64,000 bases of DNA from Flaccisagitta enflata (lineage: Eukaryota > Chaetognatha > Sagittoidea > Aphragmophora): assembly GCA_965153355.1 (NCBI GenBank), contig OZ231127.1:8804001-8868000 (forward strand), written 5' to 3'. Shown here piece after piece: positions 33,809-45,420 of this stretch. The first letter of the stretch is position 1, and each line of letters opens with the position of its first letter. Both the position numbers and the translations under genes were made by a program. The notes under the pieces are model-generated. The model had not been told where the DNA came from. It saw only the letters and a program-made list of their open reading frames with translations, and ran no database searches.

Positions 33809-33983
33809 TTTTTAGTCGCGGACAAGCGACTTTATAAGAGGCTTTGTCCGTCCGTCCGTCTGTCCGTCCGTCCGTCGGTCCGTTGGTCCGTCGGTGAGCA
33901 CGAGTAAAAAAGCGGGAAAACGCGCATTTCCGCCCCTGCCCACCCGTCCGCGACTAGTATTGGCCGTGTATCCGGCCTTGTTT
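33809..33983 (+). mobile_element. HINE-like repeat with GGAC-type arms
   Basis: The hairpin AGTCGCGGAC-AAGCGACT, CTTTATAAGAGGC and a GTCC core are followed by GGGAAAACGCGCATTTCC. The third arm GTCCGCGACT is an exact complement of AGTCGCGGAC. The 3' end GCCG-TGTATC-CGGC-CTTGTTT is of subfamily A type, so this copy combines a B-like body with an A-like tail. Confidence 0.9.
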
Positions 33984-34048
33984 CCTCTTTGTAGCTTCTT
34001 AAAAAATGTCTTTGCTCGATGTTTTCTTCGTTTCTATCTCGGTTCTAT

Positions 34049-34118
34049 GATTTTTTCTTTCTTTCTTTCCTTTTTTTTTCTTTCTTTCTTTCTTTCTTTC
34101 TCTCTTTCTTTCTTTTTT

Positions 34119-34206
<88 letters not shown>

Positions 34207-34310
34207 TGATTTTTCTTCTCTTGGCAGCGGCACAAGGGCTGTGACCTGCTTTCACATATAGGAAATTTCTCCTTCTTCTTCTTCTTCTCCTTCTCCTTCT
34301 CCTTCTCCGT
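34049..34310. repeat. (TTTC)n and (TTC)n tracts
   Basis: About 160 bp of TTTC is followed, after a short spacer with GGCAGCGGC, by TTC/CTC repeats (34263-34310) that belong to the left end of the palindromic element copy 3. Confidence 0.9.
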
Positions 34311-34822
34311 CCCCCCCCTGCCCAAATCCTAGTCACGAGACCTAAATCCTAGCTTCGGGGCTCAAATCCCTGCTACAAAGCTCAAATCCCAGCCCCGAGG
34401 CTCAAATCTCAGTCTCCAGGCACAAATCTCAGCCATGAGACTCAAATTCCAGCCCTGAGGCTCAAATCCCAGCCCTGAGGCTCAAATCCAAGTCTCAAGG
34501 AACAAATCCCAGCCTTGAAACTCAAATCCTAGCCTCAAAGCTCAAATCCCAGCTTTGAAGCTCAAATCCCATCCTCGAAGCTCAAATCCCACCTCGGCCA
34601 ACTGAGCCTGGCTCAATCCACCGACTCAAATCCCAGCCTCAAGGCCCTAATCTGCTCCAGGCCCCACTTCCAGCCTCCAGCCCTAATTCCATCCTTGAGG
34701 CCCAATAAAAAGCATAGGTCATCGGCCCCTTTAGCTGCTCACCCTGCAACCAGCTCACACCCACTACACTCACATAGGGGAACATGTACTGCTGACCATC
34801 TAACGCTTTTGACTATTATACT
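34222..34822. mobile_element. Palindromic minisatellite element, copy 3
   Basis: The left end carries GGCAGCGGC, CACATATAGGAAATTTCTCC and TTC/CTC repeats. The interior has about fifteen ~20-bp units (CTCAAATCCCAGCCCTGAGG) in one orientation. The right end GCATAGGTCATCGGCCCCTTT and the tail GCTGACCATCTAACGCTTTT match copies 1 and 2. Unlike those copies, the minisatellite does not flip. Confidence 0.75.
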
Positions 34823-34842
34823 TTCTCATCCCTTCTTCCTCA

Positions 34843-34843
34843 A

Positions 34844-34885
<42 letters not shown>
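34843..34885. repeat. (CT)n microsatellite
   Basis: A CT run with one short interruption. Confidence 0.9.
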
Positions 34886-34891
<6 letters not shown>

Positions 34892-35014
34892 GCGAAGACA
34901 GCCCTCCCTTCACATGGATGAGCTCAACCGAGACTCGGTTCACCTTTCAGCTCATAACTGGGACTTGTCCATCACCGGCCGGTTTGCCTATCAATCGCCG
35001 CCGAACCACGTGAG

Positions 35015-35150
35015 TGCTCGTGCGCGCGCACATGAAGAAAAAAAATGGACAGAAAGAAATGAAGACAGTCACACACTTGCGCGCGCGCACATGAAGAAAA
35101 AAATGGACAGAAAGAAACGAAGACAGTTACACATTTGCACACGCACATGT
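35015..35150. repeat. ~61-bp tandem duplication
   Basis: Two adjacent copies of a unit run from GCGCGCGCACATGAAG through GGACAGAAAGAAA to GACAGT and CACA. Confidence 0.8.
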
Positions 35151-35308
35151 ACACATGTGCACAGATAGAGAGCGGTCGCGCTCGCCTCAATAAGCGCACG
35201 TGCTACACCGGGAGATTATCATCATCACCGTTTTTAGCTGGCTTGGAGTGCGCGAGGGTCCGAGGGATACATATAGGCACAGCGTTAACACAGGACAGCA
35301 CTGACTAG

Positions 35309-35309
<1 letters not shown>

Positions 35310-35371
<62 letters not shown>
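35310..35371. repeat. (GA)n microsatellite
   Basis: A perfect GA run of about 62 bp. Confidence 0.95.
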
Positions 35372-35376
<5 letters not shown>

Positions 35377-35445
35377 CCTTTGGGAACGGGACGTTTTTAT
35401 GAACGGCGCCGGCATTCCATCTTTTTACAACCTCTCTTCATTTCT

Positions 35446-35645
35446 TGTAAGATCTCCTTCCCGCTCTCAGTCTTTGTCTGCCTCCCCGCTCTCAGTCTTT
35501 GTCTGCCCCCCGCTCTTAGTCCTTGTCTGCCTCCCCGCTCTTAGTCTTTGTCAGCCTCCCCGCTCTCAGTCTTTTTCTCACTTTCCGTTTTCAGTCTCCA
35601 TTACTCTCTCCGCTCTCGTTCTTTGTTCCCCTTCCCGCTCAAAGC
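35446..35645. repeat. ~26-bp minisatellite
   Basis: Six or seven copies of CCCCGCTCTCAGTCTTTGTC with a CTGCCT spacer. Confidence 0.8.
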
Positions 35646-35828
35646 CTCCAATGTGCTTTCCTCGATCCTTACTTTCACCTCCTAACTCACCTGCCTTTCT
35701 CTTGACTAGTTCACTGATGTCCCTCATTCTCTTCTCCATCAGTTCTTTCATCTCCATTTTGTTCCATACCTTTTGTTCTTTCATTTCTACTCTTATATGA
35801 TGATGATCAATTTTTTACTTGATTAGGT

Positions 35829-35966
35829 ATTAGTCGCGGACACGCGACTCTACACCTTGTCGTGTCGGTCGGATCGGTGCATAATATTTTTGAATTCCCG
35901 GCGGTTTTCGCATTACTGCTCCTGTCCAACCATCCGCGACTGGATTGCCGTGTATCCGGCCTTGTT
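35829..35966 (+). mobile_element. Short HINE-like repeat
   Basis: The hairpin AGTCGCGGAC-ACGCGACT and CTACACC are followed by a very short GTCGGTCGG core, then ATTACTGCTCCTGTCC. The third arm TCCGCGACT is complementary to AGTCGCGGA. The 3' end GCCG-TGTATC-CGGC is followed by CTTGTT. At about 138 bp it is the shortest complete copy. Confidence 0.88.
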
Positions 35967-36522
35967 CTACCTTGCTTGTACCTAAGTTGATATCTTCTTT
36001 CCAATTACTCCATAATACCATCTTGCTCATACATACACTGACACCCGAAAAGTTGCCTCGTATGTAGAAAAGTTTCAGTTCCAAACCAGTAAAATATTTC
36101 AAAGACATGTTTAGATTAAAGAGTTGGTCGGTTTCACAACGACCTGCGAAATAAGTATCAACTCCGTATCGTAACGATAGCGCAAAAGTCATTTACTTCC
36201 GTGAGATGAGCACATCACCAATGTCTGGCTAAATACCCCGTTCTTGGTCTCTCTCTTTCTCTCTCTCTTCCACGATTCATCTTCCTCGCTCCCACATTTG
36301 TCCGGTTATCGCGCTTTCAAACGCTGAAAGATAGCTCATATATTGTCGATTCATTATCCAATATCCATTTCCAGCTCTAAAATCCGCGAGCCGCCTTGTT
36401 ATATCGCTTTTGCCTCTTGCCTTTTATCCTCCATCCTTTCTTTCATTTTTATCCCCTTTTCGCTCTTCTTTTCTCCTCTCCTTTCTTTCTTTAAAATCAT
36501 TCTTTCTTTATTTCATTCATTC
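35967..36522. other. Single-copy and pyrimidine-rich DNA
   Basis: No gene or repeat recognised. Confidence 0.4.
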
Positions 36523-36524
36523 AT

Positions 36525-36576
<52 letters not shown>

Positions 36577-36612
36577 TCATTCATTCATTCATTCTTTCTT
36601 TCTTTCTTTCTC

Positions 36613-36664
<52 letters not shown>

Positions 36665-36669
36665 TCCTT
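36523..36669. repeat. (TTTC)n microsatellite
   Basis: TTTC repeats with TTCA interruptions. Confidence 0.95.
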
Positions 36670-36859
36670 CTTTCTTACTCTGTTCTCTGTTCTTTCACTG
36701 TTATTCTTTTTTTTACTTTCTTTTCTTCTCTTACTTATTGCTGCCCTACCTTCAGTTACGTACGGTTTGCCTTTTACTTGTTTCTTCCCAAGTTCTTGCG
36801 TGTTAGCTAATTTCGATATTCTTTTTCTTTTCAACTTGGTTTACTACTCTCTCTCATTT

Positions 36860-36871
<12 letters not shown>

Positions 36872-36898
<27 letters not shown>
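36872..36898. repeat. (CT)n microsatellite
   Basis: A short CT run. Confidence 0.9.
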
Positions 36899-36903
<5 letters not shown>

Positions 36904-37140
36904 TTTGTTGTTGCCATGAGGCGATTTGCAAATTGAATTTCATAATCCGGGGTTCGAATCCTTTGTGACCGCGGGTTTGATCTTTTGCCGCGGGGCGAAG
37001 GGGGTGACAGAGGGTGACAGGGGTTGATTTGACAGCGCCTCTTTCAGAGACAACCCTCGATAACGCCCCCTTTAGGTCCCCCTTCGTGTACTGCTGTCAA
37101 TCATGTCGTCCCGAGATGTGTATTAATTTGCATTCGTCAA
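36899..37140. other. Single-copy DNA with a tRNA-like B box
   Basis: GGTTCGAATCC at about 36952 resembles a tRNA T-loop, but no cloverleaf can be folded around it. Nothing else is recognised. Confidence 0.35.
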
Positions 37141-37185
37141 GAGAGAGAGAAAGAGAACGGGGAACAACAGCGAGAGCGAAAGAAA

Positions 37186-37192
<7 letters not shown>

Positions 37193-37271
<79 letters not shown>

Positions 37272-37275
37272 AGGA

Positions 37276-37346
<71 letters not shown>
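37193..37346. repeat. (GA)n and (GAAA)n tracts
   Basis: A GA run (37193-37265) adjoins a GAAA run (37272-37346). Confidence 0.95.
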
Positions 37347-37540
37347 GGAAGTGGAAACAAACAACCAAGCAAACCAGCAAGAAATCAAGACAGACAGATA
37401 CTTAAAAGAAAGAAAGAAGGTTGGAAAGAAGGAAGAATTAATAAAAAAAGATACATAGGGGAAAGAAAGTGAAAGAAAAGAATAGGAACGATTGAAATGG
37501 AAACCCATAAACAGACAGACTGACAGGCTGACAGACAAAT

Positions 37541-37643
<103 letters not shown>

Positions 37644-37969
37644 ACAGACGGAAAATCAGAGCAAGTTGACGTGGTTTTGACGTTATTGACGTCAATGTTG
37701 CCGGTTCGAGCGATATCAAGAATTCGAGATGCATATTGATTAGCTCTGTATTTTCTTTTTGCCTTCTCTTCTCTCTCCTTTTTATCGTGGGCGGGTGTTC
37801 TCTTATCTTGTTTCCTCTTCTTTTCTTTTCATTTATTTCTTCCCTATCTTTTCCTTTATTTTTCTTTTCTTCTTTTCTTCTTTTTTCTTCATCTTTTCTT
37901 TTCATTTTTTTTCACTTCTTCTTTTTCTGTTTCTGTCTTCCCTTTTCTCCTTCCTGACTTCTTTCTATT

Positions 37970-38465
<496 letters not shown>

Positions 38466-38928
38466 CCTTCCTTTTCCGCCCTTTTTACCATTCTTTCTTT
38501 TCATATCGCAGATAATATTTCCCCGCTTCAGTGGGAGTGAAGCGGCGGCCGAATCGGCCGGATGTTCTTAGCCTTGGGTGTGGGTAAAACGCAAACAGCT
38601 TTTGGCCTTGATGAGGAATAACTGTAAACCATCTTTTTCCTATTTTTATCGGAAAGGCGAAAAGAAGACGTTATGTGGCTTCACTTTCTTTTCCGTTCTC
38701 GCGTAGATGTACACCAAACTCTGTAAGTGACTCAAAATCAATAAAAACTGCTGCGAAAGTGTCCGACTGGGGGCCGTCTCCTTGACAATCTTTCCACCTC
38801 TACGTGACTAGAGCTTTTTCCTGCTTGGTTTAGCCTCCAATGAGTGTTGATTTTCTTTACCATCTGTGTTTTCTTTTATCTAGCCATTTTAGTAGCTTCA
38901 TCCTACACCTCATTGAGTTTCTTTTATC
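38466..38928. other. Single-copy DNA
   Basis: No gene is supported. A short GC-rich palindromic patch, GCGGCCGAATCGGCCGG, lies near 38545. Confidence 0.4.
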
Positions 38929-38931
38929 ATT

Positions 38932-39027
<96 letters not shown>

Positions 39028-39135
39028 TCCTTCTTTCCTTCTTTCCTTCTTTCTTCCTTTCTTACCTTCTTTCCTTCTTTCTTTCTTTCTTTTTTTCCTT
39101 CTTCCTTTCTTTCTTTCTTTCTTTCTCTCTTTCTC
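38929..39135. repeat. (TTTC)n microsatellite
   Basis: About 100 bp of perfect TTTC is followed by degenerate TTCC/TTTC. Confidence 0.95.
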
Positions 39136-39320
39136 ACTTTTTTTTTATTCATTTCTTTTCCATCTCCATCGCCTCATCGGATGATCTTCCTCGCTCTGTT
39201 TACCTGTCCTTTGCTCCCTGTCCTCTCTGATCATTCGTCTGTCTGTCTGTCTTTCTTTCAGTCTGTGTCTGATATTTTGTATATCTGGCTGTAAATTTTT
39301 CAATTGGCTGTCTTTAGCTG

Positions 39321-39323
<3 letters not shown>

Positions 39324-39402
<79 letters not shown>
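39324..39402. repeat. (CT)n microsatellite
   Basis: A perfect CT run of about 79 bp. Confidence 0.95.
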
Positions 39403-39407
<5 letters not shown>

Positions 39408-40828
39408 GTTCCCATCTTCTTTCCCTATCGTTGTTTTGCGCGTCGGGAATTTTTCTTTCTTTTTCTTCATATTTATTCATGATTTTCCTCTGATTTAGCA
39501 TGGATGGACTGCGTTGCCAAAGGGTTTTATCGAATCAACGAGGTCGGCCAGGGGATAGTACCACTCACTAAACCTACTATGAACGACCCATGTCAGTCTT
39601 AGTACTTGGAAATGTACTATCTTTACGATTTTCAATCCGTAAGTTCTGTCTCAAATTTGCCTATCAAAAATTTTGGTTGCAGGGAAGTTGAACAATATGA
39701 GTACTGTATCCACATTATTTTAAATGGGTATTGCTTTTTGTGCTCAACCAAATAAATCATTGATGTGGTTGATAATTCCAAATGAATAGATCAGATAGTT
39801 GTTTTTTTTTTCACATGGAGGATCAAGTTAATCTGTCTCTATCCACCAATTGCATTGGGGCTTGATATGGAAAAAATGTGTTGATGACAGCGCTGTTAAT
39901 TCTGTCAATTGCCCCGCTCACAGGTTACAAAACAATGTAAGCATGTTTTGATCTGCATGAAAGACTTTTTATACCAATCTTGATGAATTATATTATCAAA
40001 CAGTCATGCATTCAAATACAATAGGGTATTTTGCAAAATTCTTAAAGGACTCAGCGCTGAAATGACATAAAAATCAAAATGCATTTAAAACGCAAAGTAA
40101 TGACTAATTTCTATATTCCTCTAAAGAAGGTTATGTCCGAACAAAGGCATAAGACCCACATGTATTGCACAGGGTATCAATATTCAGCATGAAAAAAAGA
40201 TGAATAAAGGTTGCCATCCCACCACAGATAATTGTCAGCGCTGGAAGTTCTGATTCCGACTCGGATGATTTCTCTGCAGGATGGCGATTGGCATGGTTCA
40301 GTGAACAAAGTTATGCAGCATTTTTTCAGACCCACAACGCAAGAGGGCAGTCTTTCTTCAGCGCTGTCTATATTTTTGTAAAACTTGGCTGTCCATCATC
40401 AATTTACACAAAATCAAGATATCTTTTAAACTACGGAATTCATCAAAGAAACCCTCAATTCAAGATATCTATCAAAAATTCAATAATGCGACATATTGCC
40501 TTACTTGAATGTTTTTGCACATCCAATATGATTGGCACAACAGTTAAGTAATTCAATGACAAAACCTTCCTCTGGTGCATAGTGAATTCATACCTCCCAT
40601 TCCAATACTTAGATATTTTCTCGTGTAAGTCTTTTATAAGAAAGTAAAATGATGAGTCAAGTATCAAGCACCACTCACTAAGTAACTGCAATGGTGGTAT
40701 CTATCCAATTCCAAGACTAATGAATACTTCAATTTATACTTTACATGCAAACTAAATCCACTCCTTCATACAACCTGATCAATAGTATCCTTCATGAAAC
40801 ATAATACTAATCTAATCCAATAGCAGGT
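39403..40828. other. AT-rich single-copy DNA with CAGCGCTG octamers
   Basis: This is the longest stretch free of recognised repeats in the right half. CAGCGCTG occurs at 39888, 40052, 40236 and 40359. The direct element CACTCACTAA with flanking GTAC/GTATC appears near 39562 and 40672. Frames up to 87 residues show no domains. Confidence 0.5.
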
Positions 40829-41079
40829 CTTTAGTTGCATGCTGCGCAACTCTGTAAACCACTTTTCTGTCAGTCAGTCCATCAATCCATTCATTGAGTG
40901 GTCTATCCGTCACAAAATTGTTTAAAGGTTTTTTTTTTTTTGCGTTTTTTGATCTTTCTGCACATTAGAGAATCTTGTAGAAGTGAACAGCTAGTTCAAA
41001 GGTCATTCTATAAGTTTCAGCCAATCTGTCTGTTTGTCTGCCTGTGTGCTTGCACGCGACGTTGGTCCAATGACCTCGT
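40829..41079 (+). mobile_element. HINE-like repeat, diverged
   Basis: The hairpin AGTTGC-ATGCT-GCGCAACT, CTGTAAACCAC and a GTCAGTCCATCAATCC core are followed by CAAAATTG and T-runs. A possible third arm is GCTTGCACGCGAC. The 3' end is lost. Confidence 0.65.
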
Positions 41080-41125
41080 TAGATACCTTAAATATCAATT
41101 CACTTCTTCTTTGGTACAATTCATT

Positions 41126-41332
41126 AGTTTTTAGTCGCGTGCTACGCGACTCTACACCCCGCTTTGTCGGTCCGTCGGTCCGTCGGTAAGTCCGTCTGTT
41201 GGTCCGTCGGTCCGTCCGTCACACTTTACTTTTTTTTGCGGTTTTTGGCCTTACTGCTCCTGCCCAAAAGATCTGGTGACCTCAATTATGGCCCCTGCCC
41301 ACCCGCACGCGACTGGGGTAGCCTTGTTTGTG
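41126..41332 (+). mobile_element. HINE-like repeat, near-complete
   Basis: The hairpin AGTCGCG-TGCT-ACGCGACT, CTACACCCCGCTTTGTC and a GGTCCGTCGGTCC core are followed by CACTTTACTTTTTTTT. Then come CTGCTCCTGCCCAAAAG, third arm GCACGCGACT and GGGGTAGCCTTGTTT. The 3' hairpin has lost about ten bases. Confidence 0.9.
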
Positions 41333-41394
41333 CAATATTCAATAATAAAGAAAAAATGCCTCACTTTCAATGCAGTGTTTCCATCAAACTGCTC

Positions 41395-41545
41395 GATCAG
41401 TTCATCGGTTGACTCCTTGGCTTGCTAGTCAAATAGTTTGTTTGTTGGTTCATTTGTTAGCTCAATCCTCGGTCGGTCAATTGGTTGGTTCTTTGGTCGG
41501 TTCATCGGTTCGTTGGTCGGTCGGGCAAGAAACGTCAGTCATAAA
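41395..41545. repeat. GGTTGGTC-rich patch
   Basis: A stretch rich in GGTTGGTT and GGTCGGTC resembles the core of the HINE-like family, without recognisable ends. Confidence 0.45.
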
Positions 41546-41619
41546 GCAGCACGTGGCCTTCAAGGACGTCGACGTCTGGGAGGCGGAATCCTTAAAAAGT
41601 CCAAGGAATTAAAATCATC

Positions 41620-42350
41620 CTCGCGAAAAGAAGGAGGCGGAGGGGAAGGAGGAAGAGTGGGAGCAGAAGGTTGATAGTGAGAATGTAGGGGAAAGATGAG
41701 AGAGAGAGGGGCGGAGGGGAAGGGGGAAGAGTGGGAGCCGGGGTTTGATAGTGAGAGTGTAGGGGAAAGATGGATGAGCGGGAACAGGAAGAGATGGTGG
41801 GAGAGTGTGGAAAGGAGAAAGAGTGGGAGCAGAGGAAGTGATGGTGAAAGTGTGGAGAAAGATGGGAGAGCGGGAGCAGGAAGAGATGGTGGGAGAGTGT
41901 GGGAAGGAGAAAGAGTGGGAGAGTGTGGGAAGGAGGAAGAGTGGGAGCGGAGAGTAGGAGGAGCAGTGGGAGTGGGAGGTGAGGGTAGAAGTGTGGAAAA
42001 TGATGGGAGAGCGGAAGCAGGAAGAGATGGTGGGAGAGTGTGGGAAGGAGGAAGAGTGGGAGCGTAAGGATATGGTGGCTACTTATGTGGGGGTAAGCTG
42101 GATAATATGGTGAGAGTCTGGGGGGAAGGAGGAGGAGTGGGAGTGGGCGGTGATGGTGGGAGAGTGGGGAAAGATGGGAGAGCGGGAGCAGGAAGAGATG
42201 AGGAAAGTGGTTGGGAAGTAGGAAGAATGGGAGCGTAAGGATATGGTGGCAGCTAATGTGGGGGAAGAGGAGATGGTATTGAAGGAACAGGTCAGGAGGT
42301 AAACGGGTTGAGATGGTAGTGATTGGGTTAGTAAAAAGTTAAGGGGGCAA
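41620..42350. repeat. G-rich minisatellite
   Basis: Imperfect tandem units of about 45-60 bp are built from GGGAGAGTGTGGGAAGGAGG, AAGAGTGGGAGC and GGAAGAGATGGT. The Gly/Arg/Glu-rich frame at 41696-42067 is a product of the repeat. Confidence 0.85.
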
Positions 42351-42374
42351 AAAGTAAGAGGAGCAGCAGTATAT

Positions 42375-42413
42375 GTCGCCCCCATACCACAGTCACTGTG
42401 GTATGAGGGCGAC
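42375..42413. repeat. Near-perfect hairpin
   Basis: The left arm GTCGCCCCCATACCACAG and right arm CTGTGGTATGAGGGCGAC pair with one mismatch around a TCA loop. It may be a tiny foldback element. Confidence 0.8.
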
Positions 42414-42783
42414 GGATTGGGACTGTTGTTGTTAGAAAGTGACAAGAAATAAGGGAGAGTGTTCAGATAAAAGCGGATGGAGGATCGGACGTAAAGACGG
42501 AACAAAAAGTGAATATTATAGTCGCTTGTACCTAGTAAGTAACGCCAATGCTTCAGCGAGTTACAATGAAAGTTCCATGGAAACCATTGATTCAGAAAAT
42601 CCGTCGAGTCTGCATATATTAGTGAAAGGGAAATCCAATTGACTTTTTTCACTCACCCATACTAGGTTTCTTTGGAATTGCCAAAGAAAAAGATATAATG
42701 AAGTTACAATCTACTGAAGTTCAGTGACTAACCAGCTAAATTTTCCATTGATTGTGTTTTGTTAATGTCATGGCTAGAAATGG
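42414..42783. other. Single-copy DNA
   Basis: No gene or repeat recognised. Confidence 0.4.
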
Positions 42784-42950
42784 AAAACAAGGCCGGATAC
42801 GCGACTATCCAAGTCGCGCGAGGGTGGGCAGGTGCAGTGAATCAAAAATCCTCTGTAAATGTTAAAACAGCGAAATGTCATCGACGGACAGACGGACAGA
42901 CCAACCGATTGACAGCCCGACCAGCAAAGTGGATAATAGAGACGCGTGCG
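42784..42950 (-). mobile_element. HINE-like repeat, diverged
   Basis: Read on the minus strand, the 3' end is preserved (TCGCGCGACTTGG, GCGTATCCGGCCTTGTTTT) together with a GTCCGTCTGTCCGTCG core. The 5' hairpin region is altered (ACGCACGCGTCTCTA). Confidence 0.7.
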
Positions 42951-43173
42951 TATATTTCTTTGTACATATCATTGGGTTTACATTAAGGGCGTGTTCACTA
43001 TGACATTAGGACAGTTTTTGACTGTATCGTCTTACCTTTTCCAAAGGTCGCTTATCTTTTTCTTCTCAATTCTCAATAAAATACTCAGCATAAACGCGTG
43101 GCACTTCAATCAGACGTGGAGGTATTAGAAGGCCATTCTCCCTTTATTCTTCGTTTAGTTCCGCTTTTTCACG

Positions 43174-43244
43174 CTTTATCTCTCTCTCTGTCTCTGTCTC
43201 TCTGTCTCTCTGTCTCACTGTCTCACTGTCTCACTGTCTCTCTG

Positions 43245-43298
<54 letters not shown>
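43174..43298. repeat. (CT)n with CTGT interruptions
   Basis: TCTCTGTCTCTC-type repeat ending in a pure CT run. Confidence 0.95.
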
Positions 43299-43301
<3 letters not shown>

Positions 43302-43424
43302 CCAATTCGCCTTCGCATTTCACTTCTCACTTGTCGGCTTGGTAAAGCGTTGTGAATAGAGCGTCCATGGAGTCCAGAGTGTGAATGGTGTTTTCATTGT
43401 TGTTGTTATTGTTGGTGCTATTGG

Positions 43425-43527
<103 letters not shown>

Positions 43528-43611
43528 ATTGGAGGGGTGCAGACAGGGTTGGTGGATCCGGAAGTTGAGGTGGTGCTGTTGAAGATTTTCTACTCTTCAC
43601 TGGAGAGAATG

Positions 43612-43727
<116 letters not shown>

Positions 43728-43799
43728 CCATTTTGCGGCCATTAGGGACTCACGTCAAGTGTTTCTCCGTCTTCTTGCAGACGACGATGAAAAATCACT

Positions 43800-44110
43800 T
43801 TTGGAAGACCAACAACACCGGGAGGAGGAGAGAGGAGGAGGAATGGAAAAGGGAGGGAGGAGGAAAGGAAAAGGGAGGAGGAAAGGAAAAGGGAGCAAGG
43901 AGGAAAGTAGAAAGGCGGAAGGAGGAAAGGAAAAGGGAGGAAGGAGGGAAGTAGAAAGGCGGAAGGAGGAAAGGAAAAAGGAGGAGTAAAGGAGTAAGGA
44001 GGATAGCAAAAAAGAGGGAGAAAAGAAGCCAGATAATAGGGAGGAGGAAGTTAGGGAGGAAGAAAGCAAGAGAAGGAAGGAGGGGAGCAAAAAGGAAGAG
44101 GATATGTAAG
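43800..44110. repeat. GGA-rich minisatellite
   Basis: Degenerate repeats of GGAGGAAAGGAAAAGGGA units. No gene is supported. Confidence 0.75.
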
Positions 44111-44223
44111 GATAAGTGAGGATAAGTGATGCAAAGAAATGGAGGTGGTTAGAGAAACCCAGGAACAAAATAGAGTATGAAGCAAAGTAGGGGGGGAGGA
44201 GAACGACGACAGCTGGTGGAAAG

Positions 44224-44436
44224 AAAACAAGTGACGCGGGGTCACAACATCGTTGCGGACGAGTGGGCAGGGGCATCCAACCCCCATCCACACCCCATGC
44301 CCCCCACCAACACACAGCCCCATAAAAGCATCCAAAACGTTCGTTTTTCGACTTTTCGACTCGTGGGTTACAGACGGACGGACGGACGGATGGACGCACA
44401 AAGCCTCCTATAGAGTTGCGTGTCCGCAACTAAAAA
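44224..44436 (-). mobile_element. HINE-like repeat, reference copy of subfamily B
   Basis: Read on the minus strand: hairpin AGTTGCG-GACA-CGCAACT, CTATAGGAGGCTTTGTGCG, a short GTCC core, and GTAACCCACGAGTCGAAAAG. ACGTTTTGGATGCTTTT and TGCCCCTGCCCACTC lead to the third arm GTCCGCAAC, the exact complement of GTTGCGGAC. It ends with hairpin GTGAC-CCCGC-GTCAC and TTGTTTT. Confidence 0.92.
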
Positions 44437-45391
44437 CGGGTTTGAGTAATAACAAAATATAAAAGGGTTGGTCGGTTAAAAAAACAAGGAAAAGTAGTAA
44501 AATAGAACGCACGGAAACAGAATTTAAAAGATAGAGACAAGTATGGATTATTACTTATTTAGTAACACAAAGTACGAGTGGGCCTGGAAATTTTCGACCG
44601 TTGAAAGCTAGATGGTCAGGCGTCAATTGACTGAGACATCAAAGCAACGATAGGGGACAGTTGCAAGACAAGAGAAAAAAATGGAATCTTACTCACCACG
44701 CGAATAAAAAAAAAAAAAAAAGAAAAAAAGAAAAAAAAAAGACGCACCCCTTTATTTACCAAAAAAATACTCAGAAAATTTTTTTAAGTATTTTTTTTTT
44801 TTAAATACTCAAAAATTTTTATTTAAGTATTTTCAGTTGTATCGCAAACGGTTTAGAAGCTAGAGCTCTGCGAAGAGAAGCACTATTTGGCTAAAATGCA
44901 TTTTTTACAAAGGGATTGCGAAACTGAAATAGGCAACATTTCTACTCAAACTAATGCTCTTTCTAAACAAAAAAAGATAGAAATACTAGATTGGCGCCTA
45001 ATAAAAGTACATTCGAAGGGCTTTTGAGTGGTTTAAGATTTTAATTAGTTTCTCTAATTTCATATGGCTAAATGAGCCATTTAAGAGTGCATCTTTTTTT
45101 TATTCGCGTAGTATTTTGCTGTAAAAGAGCTTGGATGCGTATCCCATGGAGAGAATGTGAGTATATGATAAAACTTCGTCATTGACATAGTCGGGGTAAG
45201 TGCGAAAAATGTAAACATGCGATTCTAAATTTTAAATTCAATTGAGGTTCACTGCTGTTATGCTTCATTCTGCTTAAACTGACAAAGACCCAATTGAAAG
45301 AATGTTGAATTAATCTTACTAAGGCACATTGTAACATCCGATGATAAGAGTGACCGGCTGATCAGCAAATCCGCTGCAGCGAAAATTCTTA
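44437..45391. other. AT-rich single-copy DNA
   Basis: A-runs near 44707-44740 and an imperfect AAATACT/AGTATTT inverted repeat near 44766-44830 are present. No gene. Confidence 0.4.
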
Positions 45392-45420
45392 GTCTCTCTC
45401 TCTCTCTCTCTCTCTCTCTG
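45392..45420. repeat. (CT)n microsatellite
   Basis: A CT run of about 28 bp. Confidence 0.93.

Noticed and set aside
36930-36990. tRNA-like T-loop GGTTCGAATCC
   Set aside because: The T-stem pairs poorly and no acceptor stem, D-arm or anticodon arm can be placed upstream.
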